Below are positions 27,457-36,293 of a stretch of DNA of 64,000 nucleotides, piece after piece. Within the stretch, counting starts at the first letter, position 1. Every line of letters begins with the position of its first letter. The notes beneath the pieces were generated by a model. That model was not told the DNA's origin, searched no databases, and saw only the letters and a list, made by a program, of their open reading frames with translations. The position numbers and the translations under genes were made by a program. The stretch comes from Candidatus Saccharimonadota bacterium (GTDB lineage Bacteria; Patescibacteriota; Saccharimonadia; Saccharimonadales; Saccharimonadaceae), in NCBI GenBank assembly GCA_017510925.1, contig JAFWLT010000005.1, positions 43,167 to 107,166 on the forward strand, given 5' to 3'.

Positions 27457-28911
27457 GTGAAGAAAATAACTATTTCTAAACTTTTTCTATACCGACATAG
27501 ATTTGTAATTGGGTATATAGTTTTGATGATGGCATTCGTGGCGCTCCTCTTCACTTTACCTATGATTGCTCAGGACGGCCTCTCAGACGCAGAAATGTCA
27601 TCAGCTACCGATTCTTATCATTTATCGATATCAGAGCCTTTTGATGGCAGCTTGGTAGATTTGCCGTATCATTTATTGCAAAAGGTATCGATTAGATTTC
27701 TTGGCCTTACGCCATATTCTATTAAGCTTCCAAGTATGATAATTGGTCTGATTTTGGCTATTCTCTTGATACTACTTCTCAACCGATGGTTCAAAAATAA
27801 TGTGTCGCTTTTGGCGTCCTGTTTAGTGATTTTATCTACGCCATTTCTATTTTTAGCAGGTAGTGGTACACCACTGATTATGATGGTATTTTGGCCAACA
27901 CTCCTACTTTGGTTAGGCTCAAAAATTCAAGGCGAAAGAAGACCAAAACCAATGTATTCATTCTTATTTTCGATTGCGATGGTAATGGCAATCTTTACGC
28001 CATATATGGTGTATTTTGCTGTGTTCTGTGTGATCTTTGTATTGATTCAACCTCATCTTCGTTTTGTGCTTAGGAGCCTTCCTAAGCTTCCACTCATTAT
28101 CACTGGTTTAATTATCTTAGCTGGTTTTGCTGCGCTTGTAATCAATATAATAAACCAGCCATCCGTAATTATGGAACTCATCGCCGTAAAAGACTTTAGC
28201 TTTAATAACTTTGTTCCAAATATCGTAAATGGCTTTACGCCAGTGTTCCGATGGTTTGGCGAGTCCGATACGATCTTTCTAGCTCCTCTTATTGGCCTTC
28301 CGGTACTTGCACTAGCTCTTACCGGGCTCTTTTCTACTACCAAAGGTTTCTTTGCTTCTAGAAACTCCATTGCGTCGCTCCTTATTATATTCTGTGTTGC
28401 AATCACTGGGTTAAGAGTCGATGCTGTAGTATTCTTAATCTTGCCACTTTCTATCTTAGTAGCACACGGACTTAAATACTTGCTAGAGAAATGGTATGGG
28501 CTCTTCCCAGAAAATCCATATGCTAGAGTTTCGGCACTAGTTCCTCTTACGATTCTATTTGGGATCATCATCTTACCTGGACTTTTGCAGTATATCTACG
28601 GCTATCATTATAACTCTAAAGTAGCCTCTCAATTTGACTATAGCCTAGATATTATTCATACTAACCTTGCTGATGAAACTATCGTAGCAGAGAAGAATTA
28701 TGATTTTTATAAGATCCTGGAAGATTCTACTCACCTCAGAGTAGTGCCTAGCGTGGCCGATACGGATGCAGATGGCATTGCAGTTTTGCATAGTAGAGTT
28801 AGCAAAGAGAATTATCGCTTGTCACGGATAATTACATCCCCGATGAGTGAAAATTCTGATATAATATATCTATATACAGTAAAAGGAGAGAAAAATGGGA
28901 CAGACATTTGA
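27457..28911 (+). CDS. Multi-pass membrane protein, GT-C (PMT/ArnT)-like
   Basis: The GTG at 27457 lies 6 nt after TATAAT (27445-27450), a leaderless GTG start. The 484-aa protein has about ten hydrophobic helices, an early acidic loop (SDAEMSSATDSYH) and the PYSIKLPS segment that recalls the first loop and the xxRLPS motif of GT-C glycosyltransferases (PMT_2). The C-terminal 80 residues are soluble. It could transfer a lipid-linked sugar outside the membrane; the donor is unknown. Its end overlaps the ybaB start by 17 bp. Confidence 0.55.
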   Translation: MKKITISKLFLYRHRFVIGYIVLMMAFVALLFTLPMIAQDGLSDAEMSSATDSYHLSISEPFDGSLVDLPYHLLQKVSIRFLGLTPYSIKLPSMIIGLILAILLILLLNRWFKNNVSLLASCLVILSTPFLFLAGSGTPLIMMVFWPTLLLWLGSKIQGERRPKPMYSFLFSIAMVMAIFTPYMVYFAVFCVIFVLIQPHLRFVLRSLPKLPLIITGLIILAGFAALVINIINQPSVIMELIAVKDFSFNNFVPNIVNGFTPVFRWFGESDTIFLAPLIGLPVLALALTGLFSTTKGFFASRNSIASLLIIFCVAITGLRVDAVVFLILPLSILVAHGLKYLLEKWYGLFPENPYARVSALVPLTILFGIIILPGLLQYIYGYHYNSKVASQFDYSLDIIHTNLADETIVAEKNYDFYKILEDSTHLRVVPSVADTDADGIAVLHSRVSKENYRLSRIITSPMSENSDIIYLYTVKGEKNGTDI

Positions 28912-29191
28912 TCAAATGAAAATGATTAACCAACTTAGAAAAGCTCAAAAAGAGCTTAAGAATGAGATTGTAGAAGTAGAAGCTGGCGATGGCGCTGTAG
29001 TAGTACAAATCACCGGTGAGCTCAAAGTTAAAAAAGTTTCTATCGACCCAGAAAAAGTAGATCTAGACGATATCCACGAACTCGAACGCTGGATCGAAAA
29101 CTGTATGAGAGATGGTTTTGCCAAAGCTCAAGAAATTGCTACCGATAAAATGAAACCTTTGATGGGTGGTCTTTCTGGTCTAGGCCTCTAA
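28895..29191 (+). CDS. ybaB: YbaB/EbfC-family nucleoid-associated protein
   Basis: A 98-aa protein of normal length, with FDQMKMINQLRKAQKEL, a central VVVQITGELKVKKVSIDPE sheet and the terminal helix ending MKPLMGGLSGLGL. It binds DNA as a dimer. AAAGGAGAG precedes the ATG. The dnaX-ybaB-recR grouping is widely conserved; here dnaB and a membrane protein are inserted between dnaX and ybaB. Confidence 0.93.
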   Translation: MGQTFDQMKMINQLRKAQKELKNEIVEVEAGDGAVVVQITGELKVKKVSIDPEKVDLDDIHELERWIENCMRDGFAKAQEIATDKMKPLMGGLSGLGL

Positions 29192-29199
29192 GGATCTTG

Positions 29200-29805
29200 A
29201 TGCTACCAAAGGCTCTTTCTGATGCAATAGAGGCTCTCGGTATGCTTCCTGGCGTGGGGCCAAAAACGGCTGAACGCTACGCATACTATCTTTTTAAATC
29301 TAGCGATAAAGTAGCTGGCAATATTTCTGAGGCTCTTTCTAACCTTCATAAAGGCGTTAAGTCTTGCCCTGTAACATTTGCTTTGATTGATGCAGATGAA
29401 GACGTCTCTCCTTTGTATTCTGATGAATCACGGGATAAAACTACCGTAATGGTAATAGAAGAACCTCTAGATATTTATGCTATTGAGCAAACTAAGTCTT
29501 ATAAAGGTACCTACCACGTGTTAGGTGGGGCAATTTCGCCAATTGACGGCATCACACCAGAACAGCTTCATATCGGCGAGCTAATTAAACGCGTGAATGC
29601 TGATAACGTAAAAGAAGTGATCATTGCTACTAACCCATCAGTAGAAGGCGAGTCTACGGCACTCCTTCTAGAAAAGATGCTCCACGAGCAAAATCCAAAT
29701 CTTAAACTCACTAGATTGGCACGTGGGCTTCCACTTGGCGTAGATTTGTCTTATGCAGATCAAATTACGCTTTCTGCTGCTCTTGAGAACCGGCAGGCGC
29801 TCTAA
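29200..29805 (+). CDS. recR: Recombination mediator RecR lacking the zinc finger
   Basis: I chose the ATG at 29200 with AAGGA upstream. The 201-aa protein has the helix-hairpin-helix GMLPGVGPKTAERYAYYL and a Toprim domain (VMVIEEPLDIYAIE, YHVLGGAISPIDGI, VIIATNPSVEGESTA). RecR normally carries four zinc cysteines between these; here only C56 remains and the segment KSCPVTFALIDADEDVSPLY replaces the finger. RecR works with RecO/RecF to load RecA at gaps. Its stop overlaps the convergent acyl-CoA ligase gene by 4 bp. Confidence 0.93.
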   Translation: MLPKALSDAIEALGMLPGVGPKTAERYAYYLFKSSDKVAGNISEALSNLHKGVKSCPVTFALIDADEDVSPLYSDESRDKTTVMVIEEPLDIYAIEQTKSYKGTYHVLGGAISPIDGITPEQLHIGELIKRVNADNVKEVIIATNPSVEGESTALLLEKMLHEQNPNLKLTRLARGLPLGVDLSYADQITLSAALENRQAL

Positions 29806-31532
29806 CGGTTTTTTAGCGCTACGAAGTCTACTTTACCTAACTTGGTCTTTGGAAGGGTGTCGATAACCTCTAGTTCACGTGGAATCTCGTATTTAGCGAG
29901 ATATTTTTTGTAAAGCTTGTTTAAATCTTTTTTGGCAGCGTGCTCGCTGGCTTCTGGCTTTAAGACTAAGAATACTTTAACAAGTTCGCCACGAAGCTTA
30001 TCTGGTACACCAATACAGGCGCAGGCGTCTACGTACTCAGATTTCAAAGTGGCTTCTTCTACGTTAGATGGATAAATATTATAGCCGTTTGATATAATCA
30101 TACGCTTGAGGCGAGCCTTAAAGTAAACTGCACCTTCTTCATCTATATAACCAATATCACCAGTTCTTAGATATTTTTTGCCATTTACCTTGGTAAAGGT
30201 TTTCTCGGTTTCTTTTGGATTATTGAGATATTCCTTCATAATAGTAAGGCCACGAACGAGGATCTCACCATCCTTGCCAGTCTTGGCTGGTTTCTTGGTT
30301 TTGAGATCTAGGATAAGAGCTTCGCTGTCTGGAAGAGGGAAGCCAATAGTGTTTGGACGACCAGCAATTTTCTTGGCCGAGAAAATCATACCACCAGCAG
30401 CCTCGGTAAGGCCATAGCCATTTTGAATAATAGCCTTAGAACCATGGTCTTTTAAGAATTTATTAATATCATTTTTGAGTGCCTCAGAAACGATATCGCC
30501 ACCAGAAACTACACCTTTGACGCGCTTTAATTCTCTTGGGCCGAATTTGATTTTTAGCATATATTCAAATACGGTTGGGACGCCCACGAGCACATTAATA
30601 CGATAGTTCTTGATGTAGCTTCTTAGTTTTTTGGCATTAAACTGTGGAATAAGAACCATACGCATACCACAATAAAGTGGAATATGCATACAAACCCCCA
30701 TGCCAAAGGCGTGGAAATTAGGAAGGAAACAAAGCATAGAATATCTAGGCTTCAAAAGCTCTGATACTAGATATTTAGCACCAAGAGCCTGGGCGTTAAA
30801 ATTCATGCTAGTTAGAACTACACCTTTTGGCTTGCCAGTGGTACCACCAGAATAAAGAATTACAGCTGGATCGTTTGGTTTCATATGAACGTGTGGATCA
30901 TCGGTATATTTAAGAGATTTTAATAGGAATCTATCCCAGGTCATTACCTGCTGCGAACGTTTGATGTGATTTTTGCGCCCCTTAGTGAGTTTAAAGATAG
31001 CTCTAACCAGAAAGTCCATTGAACGAGTAGGAGAGACCACGATGAGATGCTCTACGTCGGTATTTTTAATGATATTTTCTACTCTTGGATAGGCGATATC
31101 AATACAGAGCATTACTTTGGATTTAGATTGAATAAGATAATCTTCGATTTCTTTTTCAGAAGAAAGTGGGTGGACCATATTGGCCACAGCGCCAATTTCG
31201 TTAACAGCATAAAACATGTAAACAGCTTCTGGGGTATTTGGCATACAAATGGTGACTCTGTCGCCTTTTTCTACACCGATCGCTTTCATTGCGCACGCAG
31301 CCTTATTGATTTTTTTGATCATTTCCTTGTAGGAAATTTCCATTCTAAAATATTCTAGAGCAGTGCTGTTTGGATAACGTTTGGCAGAACGTAAGATTGC
31401 TTCATACATACTGCCCTCAAAGTATTTAACTTCTTTTGGTAGCTTTTCAATATAACCGTATTTGCTGCGTTCTAGAGCAATATCGAGCCTTCGCATACCA
31501 CTGTGGAGCTTATTGTACAAAAATTCTAACAT
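29802..31532 (-). CDS. AMP-forming acyl-CoA synthetase (FadD-like)
   Basis: Leaderless: TATAAT lies 7 nt before the ATG. The 576-aa protein has the adenylate motif YSGGTTGKPKGVVLT, QNGYGLTEAAGG, the hinge YLRTGDIGYIDEEG and the late catalytic lysine in LPKTKLGKVD. It activates a carboxylic acid, most likely a fatty acid, to the CoA thioester. With no fatty-acid synthesis gene in view, activation of acquired fatty acids for lipid assembly (PlsC-like at 10356, CdsA at 31578) is a reasonable inference. The exact acid cannot be told from sequence. Confidence 0.85.
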   Translation of the reverse strand: MLEFLYNKLHSGMRRLDIALERSKYGYIEKLPKEVKYFEGSMYEAILRSAKRYPNSTALEYFRMEISYKEMIKKINKAACAMKAIGVEKGDRVTICMPNTPEAVYMFYAVNEIGAVANMVHPLSSEKEIEDYLIQSKSKVMLCIDIAYPRVENIIKNTDVEHLIVVSPTRSMDFLVRAIFKLTKGRKNHIKRSQQVMTWDRFLLKSLKYTDDPHVHMKPNDPAVILYSGGTTGKPKGVVLTSMNFNAQALGAKYLVSELLKPRYSMLCFLPNFHAFGMGVCMHIPLYCGMRMVLIPQFNAKKLRSYIKNYRINVLVGVPTVFEYMLKIKFGPRELKRVKGVVSGGDIVSEALKNDINKFLKDHGSKAIIQNGYGLTEAAGGMIFSAKKIAGRPNTIGFPLPDSEALILDLKTKKPAKTGKDGEILVRGLTIMKEYLNNPKETEKTFTKVNGKKYLRTGDIGYIDEEGAVYFKARLKRMIISNGYNIYPSNVEEATLKSEYVDACACIGVPDKLRGELVKVFLVLKPEASEHAAKKDLNKLYKKYLAKYEIPRELEVIDTLPKTKLGKVDFVALKNR

Positions 31533-31577
31533 ATATATTATTATAGCATAGTAAGTTTTTTGTTATATAATATATGT

Positions 31578-32273
31578 ATGGACAAGAATTTTAGAGTGCG
31601 CGTAATAATTGGCTTATCTATGTTTATCGTGGCCCTAATTGGTCTTTATACTTTTGATTCAATTCCGTTCAAAATTATTTATGGCTTTTTTGCTACAATG
31701 TCTATTATTGAGCTTCTTAGCTTCTTTAAGAAAAAATTTTATGCTATTAATGTAATTCTCGCATTTTTCGAAATCGTATTTCTTATCTGCAGCACAATCT
31801 TTGTAGCTAGAGTAGATCTAGACCATTTTTGGTATATCATTCTAGGTGTTTGTGGTTACGACATTTTTGCGTATTTATTTGGCAAGATGTTTGGTGGTAA
31901 GATTTTTAAAAAATCACGCCCGTTTCCTCATGTTTCCAAAAATAAAACTTGGGAAGGCACATTTTTAGGACTCGCCACAGCTACTCTACTTGTAGCAATT
32001 AAAATTTCTACACAACAAAGTTTTCCTACAGACTGGATGTTCCTTCTATGTGGTCCACTAGCTCTATGTGGTGATTTATTTGAAAGCTTCTTAAAACGTA
32101 AATTTAAGGTGAAAGATTCTAACGAAATTATTATTAAAAATAGCTTCTTTAAATATATCGAACTTCTAGTTGGTGGCAGCGAAGGGCACGGTGGTTTTCT
32201 AGACCGTGTAGATTCTACAGCCTTTACTAGTACAGTTCTTTTGATTATTATTTTAGCTTGCTTTGGCCTTTAA
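31578..32273 (+). CDS. cdsA: Phosphatidate cytidylyltransferase CdsA
   Basis: Leaderless start at 31578, 6 nt after TATAAT; the upstream in-frame stretch is promoter. The 231-aa protein is shorter than E. coli CdsA (about 285) but has about six helices and the signature region ESFLKRKFKVKDSNEIII, then HGGFLDRVDS. It makes CDP-diacylglycerol from phosphatidate and CTP. The insert IKNSFFKYIELLVGGSEGHGG is unusual within the normally compact signature. It overlaps pgsA on the opposite strand by 26 bp at the 3' ends. Confidence 0.88.
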   Translation: MDKNFRVRVIIGLSMFIVALIGLYTFDSIPFKIIYGFFATMSIIELLSFFKKKFYAINVILAFFEIVFLICSTIFVARVDLDHFWYIILGVCGYDIFAYLFGKMFGGKIFKKSRPFPHVSKNKTWEGTFLGLATATLLVAIKISTQQSFPTDWMFLLCGPLALCGDLFESFLKRKFKVKDSNEIIIKNSFFKYIELLVGGSEGHGGFLDRVDSTAFTSTVLLIIILACFGL

Positions 32274-32790
32274 ATAGATAAATCGCCCCAGACATAACGG
32301 TAAGAAATACTACTATATATAATAGTACGATATTTATAATGGTAAGTGGCTCTAGATTTAAAATACGATTTAGAAGAATTGATATCACGGTAATCATCTG
32401 AACTGTGGTTTTGAGCTTGCCAAAAATAGACGCCGAAACCACTGTACCTTTTGTGGCTACCATCATACGCATACCGTCTACGGCGAAGTCGCGAATCAAA
32501 ATTACACCAAACATCCAAACTGGCATTAGATTCATTACTACAAGTGCTAAGAACGTAAGGTTGATGAGCATTTTGTCTGCGAGTGGGTCTAGGAACGCGC
32601 CAAGATCAGTGACTTGTTTGTTTTTTCTGGCTAAACGGCCATCGATAAAATCGGTAAGGGAAGCAACGGTAAATATCACGATGCTTGCGATTTTGGCTGG
32701 AGTGCAGTCCATAAAAATCAAAATCATAAGAGGAGCAACTAAGATGATCCGTAAGATAGTTAGAACAGTAGGTAGATTTAGTTTTTTCAT
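32248..32790 (-). CDS. pgsA: CDP-diacylglycerol-glycerol-3-phosphate phosphatidyltransferase PgsA
   Basis: The start is the ATG at 32790, overlapping the stop of the upstream phosphatase gene (ATGA). The 180-aa protein has four or five helices and the CDP-alcohol motif DFIDGRLARKNKQVTDLGAFLDPLAD. It makes phosphatidylglycerol phosphate. With CdsA (opposite strand) and the YqeG-type phosphatase upstream, it forms a complete route from phosphatidate to phosphatidylglycerol. Confidence 0.92.
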   Translation of the reverse strand: MKKLNLPTVLTILRIILVAPLMILIFMDCTPAKIASIVIFTVASLTDFIDGRLARKNKQVTDLGAFLDPLADKMLINLTFLALVVMNLMPVWMFGVILIRDFAVDGMRMMVATKGTVVSASIFGKLKTTVQMITVISILLNRILNLEPLTIINIVLLYIVVFLTVMSGAIYLFKGQSKLK

Positions 32791-33218
32791 ACAATGTCTC
32801 TTCTGTGTTCTACTTTCCAGGCACGGACTTTGGCAAACTTGGCAGCGAGCACGTCTGTAGACCATTTGTCGCCAAGCATTACAGTTTCTTCTGGCTTGAT
32901 GTTTAATTCTTCCATCTTGGTGGTGAGTTTAGTAGAAATTGGTTTTTTGGCCCACCAAACACAATCGATTCCAAGAGGTTCGCAAAATTTTTGCATCATC
33001 TTTTTGCGACCATTGTTAGAGATGATCACAATCTTAACGCCGGCGTTTTTGAGGTCCTCTACCCAATCAGCAAGCTCGTCGGCTGGCTCTTTTTCTGAAT
33101 GAAGCCTGAGAGTATTGTCTAGATCACAGAGAATTAGCTTAACGCCAGCCTCCTTTAAAAGCTTTGGCGTAACGTCTTCAAATCTTTCAAATTTTTTGTC
33201 TGCGTGAAAAACGGTCAT
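32787..33218 (-). CDS. YqeG-family HAD phosphatase, probable phosphatidylglycerophosphatase
   Basis: The 143-aa HAD-IIIA protein has motif I LILCDLDNTLRLH, motif II IVIISNN, a lysine in WWAKKP, and GDKWSTDVLAAKFA as the last acidic motif. The YqeG/Gep4 family includes phosphatidylglycerophosphate phosphatases, and translational coupling (ATGA) with pgsA strongly supports that job here. A TAGAAT-type -10 box lies close to the ATG, diverging from the DHH gene promoter. Confidence 0.82.
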   Translation of the reverse strand: MTVFHADKKFERFEDVTPKLLKEAGVKLILCDLDNTLRLHSEKEPADELADWVEDLKNAGVKIVIISNNGRKKMMQKFCEPLGIDCVWWAKKPISTKLTTKMEELNIKPEETVMLGDKWSTDVLAAKFAKVRAWKVEHRRDIV

Positions 33219-33255
33219 ATTATTATTCTACCACATTATGATATAATTATCTTAT

Positions 33256-34239
33256 ATGTACGAGAAATTTTTGGAGTTTATAAAAGATAAGCAATCTTTC
33301 TGCATTATTCAGGCTGAGAACCCGGATGGGGATTCTTTGGGCTCTGCCATTGCGCTAGATTATTTATTAGAAGGCAAGGACGTATCTTTGTATTGCCCGA
33401 TTGATATCCCAAAATATCTTCATTATTTTCCAGATTGGTCTAGAGTAACCACCGAGTTTGATTTTAAGGCTGATGGCTATATTATTGTAGATACTGCAGC
33501 AGAGGTTTTGCTCTCTAAGCTACTCGATGATACAGCGATTAAAAATAGATTATACTCTGCACCAGTTTTAGTAATTGATCATCACGAGACAGAAGATGAT
33601 ATTGCCTTCCCACACGAGGCAATTATAGAAACTCGCCCAGCAGCAGCTGAAGTAATTTTTGAAATTGCCAAAGCCTGCAAGATTGAGATTTCCAAACCTG
33701 CAGCAGAAGCCATTATGCAAGGTATCCTATCGGATACTTTGGGACTAACTAGCGTGGCTACTTCTGCTAGGACTTTCGAAGTGATGGCAGAGCTTACAAA
33801 ACTTGGCGCAGTAATTTCCGATCTAGAAGAAGCTCGTCGCGAGTATATGAAAAAATCTCAAAGAATTTTTGATTATAAGGCAGATTTGATTAAACGTACA
33901 GAATTTTATTTGGATGGGACGCTGGCTACGGTTTTGATCCCTTGGGAAGATATCGAAGAATTTTCCGATGAATACAATCCAAATGTTTTAATTTTAGAAG
34001 AACTAAGAATGGTAGAAGGCGTAGAAGTAGCAGTGGCTATTAAAACCTACCCAGACGGCAAAGTCACAGGTAAAATTCGCTGCTTTGGCTGTGATATTGC
34101 CGATAAGATTGCCGGATATTTTGGTGGTGGTGGTCACCCATATGCTGCCGGATTTAGAACTTACGACACTACATATGAAGAAGTAGTAAGAGATTTAGTA
34201 AAAATAGTACCAGAACTAAAGGAGGCAAACAATGCTTAA
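33256..34239 (+). CDS. DHH/DHHA1 phosphoesterase (NrnA-like)
   Basis: TATAAT lies 8 nt before the ATG. The 327-aa protein has ENPDGDSLGSAIAL, IIVDTAAE, the DHH motif in VIDHHETEDD and the DHHA1 ending GGGGHPYAAGF. Members of this family degrade very short RNAs or dephosphorylate pAp, both needed for RNA turnover in cells without Orn. Length and motif set match NrnA rather than RecJ. It overlaps the next gene by 8 bp. Confidence 0.88.
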   Translation: MYEKFLEFIKDKQSFCIIQAENPDGDSLGSAIALDYLLEGKDVSLYCPIDIPKYLHYFPDWSRVTTEFDFKADGYIIVDTAAEVLLSKLLDDTAIKNRLYSAPVLVIDHHETEDDIAFPHEAIIETRPAAAEVIFEIAKACKIEISKPAAEAIMQGILSDTLGLTSVATSARTFEVMAELTKLGAVISDLEEARREYMKKSQRIFDYKADLIKRTEFYLDGTLATVLIPWEDIEEFSDEYNPNVLILEELRMVEGVEVAVAIKTYPDGKVTGKIRCFGCDIADKIAGYFGGGGHPYAAGFRTYDTTYEEVVRDLVKIVPELKEANNA

Positions 34240-34960
34240 ACTCACTAAAACTTATGATAATTGCGTATCGGGCAAGCCTACACTTACGGTAGTATTTATA
34301 CACGGAATTGCCGATGATTCTAGCAGATGGATAAAGCCAATCGAAAAGCTTCACGAAGATCACGAACTTGATAATATTCGGTTAGTGACTTTTGATTTAC
34401 TCGGCACAGGCAAATCCGTTACCGATGATGAGAATCTAAAATACGATTTTAAAGATCAATTGGAAGCGCTTGATAATTCACTTGAGGAATTAAAGATTGA
34501 TACTCCTCTTGTTCTCGTAGGACATTCTATGGGAACTCAAATTTCTGCACGCTATGCAAGCAAGCACAAAGGCAAAATCAAAGAACTAATTTTGATTTCG
34601 CCACCAGTATATACTTTGAAAGACATTGATTCAGCTAAGTTTGGCCCAAGTATGGATGGGTTTAAGGCATTAATGGTGGTAAAGAACCCAATTTATAAAA
34701 ATCAGAAAGCATTTAATAATGAGCTTCGTTTAATCGTATCAGATCGCAAAAATTACGAAACATTTGCTGGGCTAGATATACCAACCACTATTATATATGG
34801 TGCAGCAGATAAATTTATTGCTGGGTATAATATCCCTGGGCTCGTTAAGGCCAATTCTAATATAACAGCACTCAAGACTCCGGGTGCACACGGCGTAGGG
34901 CACGATAAATGTGATAAACTGGCTACAACTCTAAAAAGGATCGTAAATGAAACTGTATAA
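34232..34960 (+). CDS. Alpha/beta hydrolase
   Basis: A 242-aa protein with AAGGAGG upstream. Fold landmarks are VVFIHGIADDSSRW (oxyanion loop), the nucleophile elbow VGHSMGTQ, a later acid in IYGAADKFI and the His in TPGAHGVGHDK. This gives a full Ser-Asp-His set. Cytoplasmic, with no signal peptide; the substrate is unknown. It overlaps both the DHH gene before and cysS after, so it belongs to one transcript. Confidence 0.85.
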   Translation: MLKLTKTYDNCVSGKPTLTVVFIHGIADDSSRWIKPIEKLHEDHELDNIRLVTFDLLGTGKSVTDDENLKYDFKDQLEALDNSLEELKIDTPLVLVGHSMGTQISARYASKHKGKIKELILISPPVYTLKDIDSAKFGPSMDGFKALMVVKNPIYKNQKAFNNELRLIVSDRKNYETFAGLDIPTTIIYGAADKFIAGYNIPGLVKANSNITALKTPGAHGVGHDKCDKLATTLKRIVNETV

Positions 34961-36287
34961 TACGCTCACAAGAAAAGTAGAAACGTTTAAACCACTAGGT
35001 GACACAGTAAAGATTTATACTTGTGGTCCAACGGTTTATAATTTCCCACATATTGGCAATTATGCTGCGTATTGTTATTGGGATTTGCTTGTACGCGCTC
35101 TTAAACTAAATGGATATTCAGTGAAGCGAGTTTTAAATCTTACTGACGTAGGGCATCTCACCTCAGATGCTGACGATGGGGAAGATAAACTAGAAAAAGG
35201 TGCTAGAATTGAGGGAAAGACACCATTTGAGATTGCCGATTTTTATGCAAAAGTATATCTAGATAATTATGCTAAAATGGAATTTTTGCCAGCTGATGTA
35301 ATTGCAAGAGCCACAGATTATATTGCTGAAGATATTGAAGCTGTAGATTTAATGACTGCCAATGGATATACTTATGAAACTCGCGATGGTATATATTTTG
35401 ACACCTCTAAATTTGCCGAGTATGCTGATTTTGCCCGTCTTGATCTTGAGGGACTTAAAGCTGGCGCTAGAGTTGGCTTTTCTTCCGAAAAAAAGAATGT
35501 CTCTGACTTTGCCGTATGGAAGTTTATCCAGCCAGGTGAAAACCACGCAATGCGTTGGGATTATCTTGGACGTCCTGGCTATCCGGGTTGGCATCTAGAA
35601 TGCGCCACGATTATTCATAAAGAGCTTGGTGAGCCAATTGATATCCATACTGGTGGAATTGATCATATTCCAATCCACCACACTAATGAAATTGCCGAAA
35701 CTTATGCAGCTTACGGCACTCAACTATCTAGATTTTGGCTACACTGTGATTTTATTACAATTGACGGGCAAAAAATTTCTAAATCACTTGGCAATACCTA
35801 CACTTTAGAAGATTTGGAATCTCGTGGTTTTTCGGCGATGGACTTTAAAATGTGGCTTTTGTCTGGCCACTATCAAGGCACGCGCAACTTTACCTTTGAG
35901 AGCCTGGAAGCTGCTAAAAATCGTAGAGCTAACTGGCGTGAAAGAATTGCACTTTGTTATCAAAAAGAAGTAGAATCAGAAGGGAATTTTGCAAAAATTC
36001 TAGAAGCTGTAAACGAAAATCTAAACTCAGCCGAGGCTTGTGCTATTATCGATAATTCTGTGTTGTCTCTTAATGATTGGAGACAAATTGACGAGTTATT
36101 TGGACTAAGATTGATCAATGATACGCCGGATGTAGGTTCTGAGGTTTATGATTTGATTTCTGAACGAGATGCAGCTAGGAGCAACAAAGATTTTACAAAA
36201 TCCGATGAAATTAGGAATGAACTTATCAAGCGTGGTGTCGCTTTGAATGACACACCAGATGGCGCTGTGTGGTATTACGCTGATTAA
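34947..36287 (+). CDS. cysS: Cysteinyl-tRNA synthetase
   Basis: A 446-aa protein, close to the family length. HIGN (35-38) and KISKS are the class I signatures. The zinc ligands are visible as C26 in YTCGPTV, the Cys in WHLECATI and His/Glu in HHTNEIAE. The C-terminal part is shorter than in E. coli. It charges tRNA-Cys. The start overlaps the hydrolase gene by 14 bp. Confidence 0.96.
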   Translation: MKLYNTLTRKVETFKPLGDTVKIYTCGPTVYNFPHIGNYAAYCYWDLLVRALKLNGYSVKRVLNLTDVGHLTSDADDGEDKLEKGARIEGKTPFEIADFYAKVYLDNYAKMEFLPADVIARATDYIAEDIEAVDLMTANGYTYETRDGIYFDTSKFAEYADFARLDLEGLKAGARVGFSSEKKNVSDFAVWKFIQPGENHAMRWDYLGRPGYPGWHLECATIIHKELGEPIDIHTGGIDHIPIHHTNEIAETYAAYGTQLSRFWLHCDFITIDGQKISKSLGNTYTLEDLESRGFSAMDFKMWLLSGHYQGTRNFTFESLEAAKNRRANWRERIALCYQKEVESEGNFAKILEAVNENLNSAEACAIIDNSVLSLNDWRQIDELFGLRLINDTPDVGSEVYDLISERDAARSNKDFTKSDEIRNELIKRGVALNDTPDGAVWYYAD

Positions 36288-36293
36288 CCAAAC

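Noticed and set aside
29802..29805. recR and acyl-CoA ligase overlap as a sequencing error
   Set aside because: Short 3' overlaps between convergent genes recur in this window (cdsA/pgsA, ABC/tmk, cutinase/small protein), so the overlap is ordinary here.
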